Assembly (NCBI GenBank): GCA_902766925.1
Contig: CACXFL010000160.1
Coordinates: 1 to 57,226 of the forward strand
Origin: an uncultured bacterium
GTDB lineage: Bacteria; Bdellovibrionota_B; Oligoflexia; Oligoflexales; CACXFL01
Direction of reading: 5' to 3'
DNA length: 57,226 nt
In this document: in pieces, positions 52,438-57,226 of the stretch
Layout: each line of letters begins with the position of its first letter
Numbering within the stretch: position 1 is the stretch's first letter
Notes under the pieces: model-generated
Database searches by the model: none
What the model saw: the letters and a program-made list of their open reading frames with translations, nothing else
What the model was told of the DNA's origin: nothing
Position numbers and translations under genes: made by a program

Positions 52438-52747
52438 AACGATCCTCCTTAGTTATAAACTTATAAATAGATACAATTTCCTTCCACTCAACCTTAAACG
52501 ATTCAATTCGCTGTAATCCTAAACTAGTAATGTGGTAATACTTTCTAAGTCTACCGGCGTGTTCTATACTTCGTACACTAAGCATATTTTTAGTCTCAAG
52601 GCGTTTCAAAATGGTATACAAAGTTGATTCAGAAAGTTCCACATACGGGGAAACATCTTTGATGATTTTGTATCCGTACGAGTCTTCATTTTTTATTGAA
52701 GCAAGAACACATACATCAAGCAGTCCTCTTTTTAATTGAATATCCAT
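52436..52747 (-). CDS. PadR-family transcriptional regulator, 103 aa
   Basis: A short winged-helix repressor of the PadR type: MDIQLKRGLLDVCVLASIKN, EDSYGYKIIKDVSPYVELSE, STLYTILKRLETKNMLSVRS and RLRKYYHITSLGLQRI are all family hallmarks. The gene looks intact. In many Gram-positive bacteria such a regulator leads a PadR-DUF1700-DUF4097 operon; here the next gene is broken and the third is a distant fragment, so the regulator may now control only itself or other targets. A 38-bp dyad lies 21 nt upstream of its ATG. Its stop overlaps the start of the dead DUF1700 gene. Confidence 0.9.
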   Translation of the reverse strand: MDIQLKRGLLDVCVLASIKNEDSYGYKIIKDVSPYVELSESTLYTILKRLETKNMLSVRSIEHAGRLRKYYHITSLGLQRIESFKVEWKEIVSIYKFITKEDR

Positions 52748-52767
52748 AATATACCTCTTTCTATGAA

Positions 52768-52805
52768 ATACCTCATATCACGATGTATATCGTGTGTAAA
52801 GGTAT
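52768..52805. promoter_or_regulatory. Operator-like dyad upstream of padR
   Basis: Arms 52768-52784 and 52789-52805 (17 bp each, 4-bp centre) match at 12 of 17 positions, with perfect outer ATACCT/AGGTAT and inner CACGAT/ATCGTG parts. PadR proteins commonly repress their own gene from such sites. Confidence 0.6.
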
Positions 52806-52984
52806 TTGAATGGATGTTGATAAATAATAAACATAATGCATAAAAAAGCATCATTCATGGGGTATCTATATATAATTTCTAGGTAAAGCAAAGTATGTTA
52901 TAATTGAAAGAAGTGCTTTATATAGAAGGATTATCTAAGGATATTCTACGGATTCAAATATAGAAAAGGAGTGCTACGGAATAT

Positions 52985-54268
52985 ATGAAACGAATATATC
53001 AGATTTTATTACCGGTGATAATTAGTGGTTTGGGTGTGGGGGTATTTTTGCTACTAAGTAGTGGATGTTCTTCTAAGAAGAATGAAGATAGCCAAAAAGA
53101 AAATCCCTTTATGAAGTATGCTAAGAGTTGGTCTTGCCCATATACTAAAGATTTTTTAAGGGATTTGTATTCGGAAAATCAGGAGGAGGATAATTGGTAT
53201 GCAGATAGAAATCAGGAGTATAAAGGATTTGTAATTTTAGATCATTGTCAGGGTCAGGAAATATATGAGTTGGATCCTGCTATTACTGATGATTCTAATG
53301 ACGAGGGTAAATCTTATACTTACAATTCTAACACAAAATCCCCTTGGTTTAAAAATGGAGAAATAATTTCTCCAATATCTCTGCGTTTCGACAAAAAAGG
53401 AGCATGGGATTATGAGTTTTATACAAATTCTCATACTTATGAGAATACGTATAGTAAAGAGGATATAGATAATATAAAAAAACTTATGATGGAATCAAAA
53501 TCATCATGTAAAAAGGATAAATATACCCATGTAGCGTATAAACTGGTGGATAAAGGAGATGGACATTGCAATCTAGAATATCTTAACGAGAAAGGAAAAC
53601 TCTACGTACTATCCGATGTAGAAGAAAAATTTACACTAAGAAGTCTGCTGAAGGATGGCTGTGAAAATAAATTAGATTTTTTAGAAAATCCTGATGGTAC
53701 TGTTAGAGTAGAATCATCCGATCCAGAATGTCTGAATTTAAAGAGGGGATTTTTACAGTTAAATGTGGATAATCCGTCTGATAATTTACAACACTATAAG
53801 TACTATCTTATATTAAAGGCAAAGAATGAATATAATAATATATCCTCTCTTATGTATAAATCAGGAGCTTCTCCGGATTATTATCTAGATACTGTATTAA
53901 GTTTTATAGAAAAAAAATTTTCCTGGTTATCTCTTTCTTCTATAATTTCAGATGAGTGTAAAAATAATATTGAAAGTATTCAGTTTGATCCGTCATATGA
54001 GTATACAAAAGTTAGTTTTAACGCAGAACAAATTCTTAAAGGTGGTTGTTTATCTGTTGATCCAATAATAGATAAAAGCTTATGGAATCAAAGCTCGTGT
54101 GTTATTATCTCAGTAATTACCGACTATAATAAAGAAAAAGAAGAGGTAAAAGATTTCAGCCAAATCAATTGGACTGCATCTAATGTCGAAGACGGGATAA
54201 ATCAACCTATTTTTTCCGATTCTGACTATAATAGTACTAATAGAATTAGGGTTATGGGATGTAATTAG
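52985..54268 (+). CDS. Putative lipoprotein, 427 aa, paralogue of the next gene
   Basis: Signal peptide with lipobox (LLLSSGC at about residue 28). The mature part has spaced Cys pairs and the shared blocks WYADRNQEYKGFVILDHC, YSKEDIDNIKKLMMESKSSC, AYKLVDKGDGHCNLEYLNEK, KDGCENKLDFLENPDGTVRV and ESSDPECLNLKRGFLQL. All of these recur in order in the following gene, so the two are tandem paralogues. No known family or motif. GGAG about 12 nt before the ATG is the best ribosome site. Probably periplasmic or surface; function unknown. Confidence 0.78.
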   Translation: MKRIYQILLPVIISGLGVGVFLLLSSGCSSKKNEDSQKENPFMKYAKSWSCPYTKDFLRDLYSENQEEDNWYADRNQEYKGFVILDHCQGQEIYELDPAITDDSNDEGKSYTYNSNTKSPWFKNGEIISPISLRFDKKGAWDYEFYTNSHTYENTYSKEDIDNIKKLMMESKSSCKKDKYTHVAYKLVDKGDGHCNLEYLNEKGKLYVLSDVEEKFTLRSLLKDGCENKLDFLENPDGTVRVESSDPECLNLKRGFLQLNVDNPSDNLQHYKYYLILKAKNEYNNISSLMYKSGASPDYYLDTVLSFIEKKFSWLSLSSIISDECKNNIESIQFDPSYEYTKVSFNAEQILKGGCLSVDPIIDKSLWNQSSCVIISVITDYNKEKEEVKDFSQINWTASNVEDGINQPIFSDSDYNSTNRIRVMGCN

Positions 54269-54291
54269 TTTATTGGATTAGGAGGAATAGG

Positions 54292-55491
54292 ATGAGAAGA
54301 TTAAAGAAGATAATATTAAAGGGATTAAGTAGTAGTATTATTATATGTCTGGTGTTAACTATCGGATGTTCAAAAAATAAATCTGATGACGATTGTAAAT
54401 TTGATGACGATTGTAAACATAATGACGTTAGGTCATGTCCTAATGTTAAGAATATACACGGAGGTTGGAAAAACACGTTAGTTGATAGGAATCAGAAGTA
54501 TAAAAACTTTGTATTTTTTGATAAATGTAGTATAGACCCGGAAAAAAACAAACTGGAACAAACTGATTTAGGGAATGATTCTATGGTTAAAAAAATAACT
54601 ACTATTAAGCAAGTAGTTGAAGAATTTCATTTCGATTCAGACACTGCATATAGTTATTTTCGTCCTAGATCGGTTGATTTAGGGGAAAGATATTCCAAAG
54701 AAGATTTAGATAATCTTAAAAAATTAGCTTCTGAAGAAAAAACGCAGTGTAAAGACGGAGAGTATAAACTTACAGTTGCATATAATTTTATAGACAAGGG
54801 AAATGGTGAGTGTGAAGTTGAATATTTCGATGAGGATGGAAACTTCTTTGTTCTTTCTAGTGGACGGGAAGATTTTAGTTTAAGAAAACTTCTAAAACCA
54901 GGTTGTGAAGATAAATTAGAGTTTATATCAGATCCTGATGGAGGTGTTATGATAGAATCTTCGGATCCTGAATGTTTAGATTTAAAAGAAGGATTTATAG
55001 AACTGGTTTCATATACACCATCAGATGAGATCGAAACCTGCGGGTATAAATATTATCTATCTTCGTCTGATCAAGATGATATTTCTAGAAAACCTTTTAC
55101 GTATAAAAAAGGAGCTTCTAAGGATTATTATTTAGATTATACAATATTTAAAATGGAGAAAAAATTTTTATGGTTAAGCTTATCTTATATAATGCGTGAA
55201 GAGTGTAAGAATAATATAGATAGTATTAAGTTTGATGAGGCGTTTGAGTATGTAAAAATTAATTTTAAAACCAATCAGCTTATGAGTCAGTGTTGGAGGG
55301 AACATATTGACTATAACCTAGATGGTGTTGGTAGTAGTGCTTCTTGTGTTGTTCTTTCTGGAGTAGAAGAAGAACATTTAAAAAAGACTAACGAAATTAG
55401 TTGGAATAATATCAGTGTTGAAGATGGAGTAAAGAAAGTAACATATTCATCAGAAGATAACGGTTCTATTAATATTTTGAAGTGTAATTAG
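54292..55491 (+). CDS. Putative lipoprotein, 399 aa, paralogue of the previous gene
   Basis: Signal peptide ending in a lipobox (LVLTIGC), then a duplicated DDDCKFDDDCK stretch. Shared blocks with the preceding protein include LVDRNQKYKNFVFFDKC, YSKEDLDNLKKLASEEKTQC, AYNFIDKGNGECEVEYFDED, KPGCEDKLEFISDPDGGVMI and ESSDPECLDLKEGFIEL; the C-terminal KGASKDYYLD and ECKNNIDSIKFD also match. The Cys positions are conserved, suggesting disulfides. AGGAGG precedes the ATG by about 8 nt. It lies 23 nt after its paralogue and is co-transcribed with it. Function unknown. Confidence 0.78.
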   Translation: MRRLKKIILKGLSSSIIICLVLTIGCSKNKSDDDCKFDDDCKHNDVRSCPNVKNIHGGWKNTLVDRNQKYKNFVFFDKCSIDPEKNKLEQTDLGNDSMVKKITTIKQVVEEFHFDSDTAYSYFRPRSVDLGERYSKEDLDNLKKLASEEKTQCKDGEYKLTVAYNFIDKGNGECEVEYFDEDGNFFVLSSGREDFSLRKLLKPGCEDKLEFISDPDGGVMIESSDPECLDLKEGFIELVSYTPSDEIETCGYKYYLSSSDQDDISRKPFTYKKGASKDYYLDYTIFKMEKKFLWLSLSYIMREECKNNIDSIKFDEAFEYVKINFKTNQLMSQCWREHIDYNLDGVGSSASCVVLSGVEEEHLKKTNEISWNNISVEDGVKKVTYSSEDNGSINILKCN

Positions 55492-55670
55492 TGGGATAAA
55501 TAGTTCTTAAATGCATAAAAAATATCACCACCAGATTGTACTAACTAAATTACAAAGGGTGTTGTATTAGAGAATCGTAAATCTAGTGATACCAGGGATT
55601 CTTGTTTGAATATAGGAAAATAGGTCTTTTTAAACTGATGGGAAGGTATCGGGAATGCTTTGAAAAAACC

Positions 55671-55700
55671 TTGAAAAATAAGGGATAAAACGGTTATAAT
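55671..55700 (+). promoter_or_regulatory. Sigma-70-type promoter upstream of acyltransferase gene
   Basis: TTGAAA (55671-55676) and TATAAT (55695-55700) are 18 nt apart, 17 nt ahead of the ATG at 55718. Confidence 0.65.
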
Positions 55701-55717
55701 ACCTGAGATTTTTTAGA

Positions 55718-56479
55718 ATGGTGGGATTGAATTTGGATCAGGATAAAAGTACACAGACATACTTGAATGAGCATAGAACCAGGGTTGCTCGTAAGCTAAT
55801 AAGGGAAAGAAGGTATTTAGCTTTGGTAATTATGTGGTTGTGTACAAAGCTTATAAATCTGATCTCTTACACTTATAGATATAAGTTGGTATATGAAAAT
55901 AATCTAGCTGATGCTATGAAGGAACATGATTCTGTTATATATGCCTTTTGGCATCAAAACATCATATCCTCTATTTTTAGTAAACCTAAATCAGTAAAAG
56001 CAGTGTGCCTTATTAGTAAATCTAGGGATGGAGATTTAATAGCCTATCCATGTGAAAATCTTGGAATGAAGGCACTTCGTGGTAGTAGTGGAAAGATGTC
56101 AGTAGGAGCTAAAAAAGATTTCGAGCGATGTCTTCTTGCTGGGTACAGTGGAGTAATAGCTATAGATGGTCCGGTTGGACCAGCTTTTAAAGTAAAATAC
56201 GGATCTATTTCCTTCTCTTCTAATACTCAAGTTCCTATAATACCGTATAGGGTTTTTTCCTCATGTCATTTTAGATTACCAACCTGGGATAGAATGCTTG
56301 TTCCTCTTCCTTTTTCTACTATTAACATTGTATATGGTAAACCTTTGACTGTAGATAAAGGGGTAACTAAATCTCAATTTCGTGAGTGGGCTGATATTCT
56401 AGAACAAAGATTGGTTGATCTTGAACAACTTAAAGCAGGGGATCTTAAAGGAAGAATAATTTCTAAATTTAGAATGTAG
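55718..56479 (+). CDS. DUF374 lysophospholipid acyltransferase-like protein, 253 aa
   Basis: The DUF374 family, related to LpxL-type acyltransferases, is thought to act on lipid A or phospholipids at the inner membrane. Seen: VIYAFWHQNIISSIF with the catalytic-type His (HQN, in place of H-x4-D), VCLISKSRDGDLIAYPCENL, MKALRGSSGKMS, GVIAIDGPVGPAFKVKYGSI and FSSNTQVPIIPYRVFSSCHF, then WDRMLVPLPFSTINIVYGKP. One membrane helix near residues 34-52. It has its own promoter and is followed 8 nt later by the next gene. Confidence 0.88.
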   Translation: MVGLNLDQDKSTQTYLNEHRTRVARKLIRERRYLALVIMWLCTKLINLISYTYRYKLVYENNLADAMKEHDSVIYAFWHQNIISSIFSKPKSVKAVCLISKSRDGDLIAYPCENLGMKALRGSSGKMSVGAKKDFERCLLAGYSGVIAIDGPVGPAFKVKYGSISFSSNTQVPIIPYRVFSSCHFRLPTWDRMLVPLPFSTINIVYGKPLTVDKGVTKSQFREWADILEQRLVDLEQLKAGDLKGRIISKFRM

Positions 56480-56487
56480 ATAATAAA

Positions 56488-57111
56488 ATGTCAGAATTTC
56501 TATCACATGAATCAAATATAGAACTACACTATAAGGTAGATAAAGGGTGGCAGACCAAAGATTTTGAGTTTATCCTTGGTTTAAAAAAAGATAGACAAAA
56601 GTTTTGGTTAATGTGTTATCCAAATACCAAGGGAGAATTTAGGATAAAGTTTTTAAACCAAAAACCTGAGATTAGTCCATGGCAAGGAAATTTTATTCAA
56701 ATTTGGAGAAAGTATTTCACTTCAGGAATACTTTCAGGAATATATCTTATAGATAAACAGTACTATCTTTTATTTTATTCTGGAACTAGTAAGATCATAC
56801 TGGTGTTAAATAAGGATCATGAATATGAACTTCTTTATTACTCAGGGGACGATGAAAAAGTGATATCCCTGATAAGATGGGGAAAACAATCGGTATATAC
56901 CATTAAAAAAGAGATAAAAGATAATTTGGTTATTCAAAATATGATAGAAGAAAAAGATTCAAAGAAAAATCTTCTATCTAGGGATTTAGATCAATGTATA
57001 AAAACTCAGTCTGAGATAGTTTTGGATGAGAAAGTTAAACTGAGTCAGATGGTAGACGATGGATTAACTAATACAGAAGATAAAACCTATAAAAAAAGAG
57101 TTAAAAGATAA
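56488..57111 (+). CDS. Unknown repeat protein, frameshifted at an A7 run
   Basis: As read, 207 aa ending at 57111. Residues about 1-135 look like a globular domain (e.g. IQIWRKYFTSGILSGIYLID, then KQYYLLFYSGTSKIILVL), which faintly recalls the N-terminal domain of NFACT/RqcH proteins; that is a guess. From about 140 comes a repeat (KKEIKDNLVIQN ... LSRDLDQCIKTQSEIVLDEK). After an A7 run at 57091-57097 the frame breaks, but one frame over the same repeat starts again (KKELKDNLIIQN ... LPQDLDQRIKTQSEIVLDER) and stays open to the window end. So the true gene probably continues past 57226 and this stop is a frameshift product or sequence error. Confidence 0.6.
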   Translation: MSEFLSHESNIELHYKVDKGWQTKDFEFILGLKKDRQKFWLMCYPNTKGEFRIKFLNQKPEISPWQGNFIQIWRKYFTSGILSGIYLIDKQYYLLFYSGTSKIILVLNKDHEYELLYYSGDDEKVISLIRWGKQSVYTIKKEIKDNLVIQNMIEEKDSKKNLLSRDLDQCIKTQSEIVLDEKVKLSQMVDDGLTNTEDKTYKKRVKR

Positions 57112-57226
57112 TTTAATTATCCAAAATATAACAAAAGAACAAAGCTTTGGTCTTTTACCACAGGATCTAGATCAACGTATTAAAACTCAGTCTGAGATCG
57201 TCTTAGATGAGAGAACCAACATAGCT
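56905..57226 (+). repeat. Two imperfect ~180-190-bp tandem repeats
   Basis: The block from about 56905 (AAAAGATAATTTGGTTATTC ... TCAGTCTGAGATAGTTTTGG) recurs from about 57092 with the second copy in a shifted frame. Both share AAAACTCAGTCTGAGAT exactly. Confidence 0.75.

Overview
The window is an AT-rich (roughly one-third G+C by eye), densely coded stretch of a Gram-negative, flagellated bacterium. A type II secretion (T2SS) pseudopilin block with a deltaproteobacterial-style gspN, an NqrB subunit, an NtrY/NtrX pair with a DUF4388 (PATAN) protein downstream, flagellar hook genes, many lipoproteins and an outer-membrane barrel fit the Bdellovibrionota/Oligoflexia (Silvanigrella-like) or a related former deltaproteobacterial group. 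This placement is an inference; no rRNA is present.

Layout. 1-1.7 kb: 3' end of purA and an unknown gene. 1.8-5.3 kb: lipoprotein, flgD and fliK. 5.4-9.5 kb: AraC-type regulator with a structured leader, tRNA-Val(GAC), an outer-membrane barrel, an EntD-type phosphopantetheinyl transferase and a lipoprotein. 9.7-17.7 kb: T2SS genes gspG-H-I-J-K-L-M-N on the minus strand, interrupted between gspH and gspI by an antisense, frameshifted remnant of a DUF4143 ATPase. 17.9-22.1 kb: lone nqrB, then a FlgN-like protein, a glycosyltransferase-TPR protein and an unknown protein. 22.2-25.6 kb: lysC, lysA (with a cysteine-rich insert) and an HU/IHF gene. 25.7-30.7 kb: ntrY-ntrX-DUF4388. 31-33.6 kb: a ketosynthase and a chain-length-factor-like partner. 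33.6-36.4 kb: purine and pyrimidine salvage (deoA, purine nucleoside phosphorylase, hpt). 36.5-42.9 kb: small zinc-ribbon protein, repeat-rich lipoprotein, MFS transporter, FabL-like enoyl reductase, NAD-binding_4-type reductase and a repeat protein. 42.9-48.7 kb: SpoU rRNA methyltransferase, dnaE and mtgA. 48.7-52.8 kb: a wrecked PadR-DUF1700-DUF4097 cassette split by IS debris and a secreted trypsin-like protease gene. 53-55.5 kb: tandem paralogous lipoproteins. 55.7-57.2 kb: DUF374 acyltransferase and a frameshifted repeat protein.

The most notable points are: (1) the ketosynthase pair in which the second protein has Gln exactly at the active-site Cys position, in a window that also holds a PPTase, a FabL-type reductase and an acyl reductase; (2) the fossil PadR/DUF1700/DUF4097 cassette; (3) the cysteine-rich insert in LysA; (4) three A7 homopolymers at which reading frames break; (5) several long dyads that look like operators or alternative RNA hairpins.
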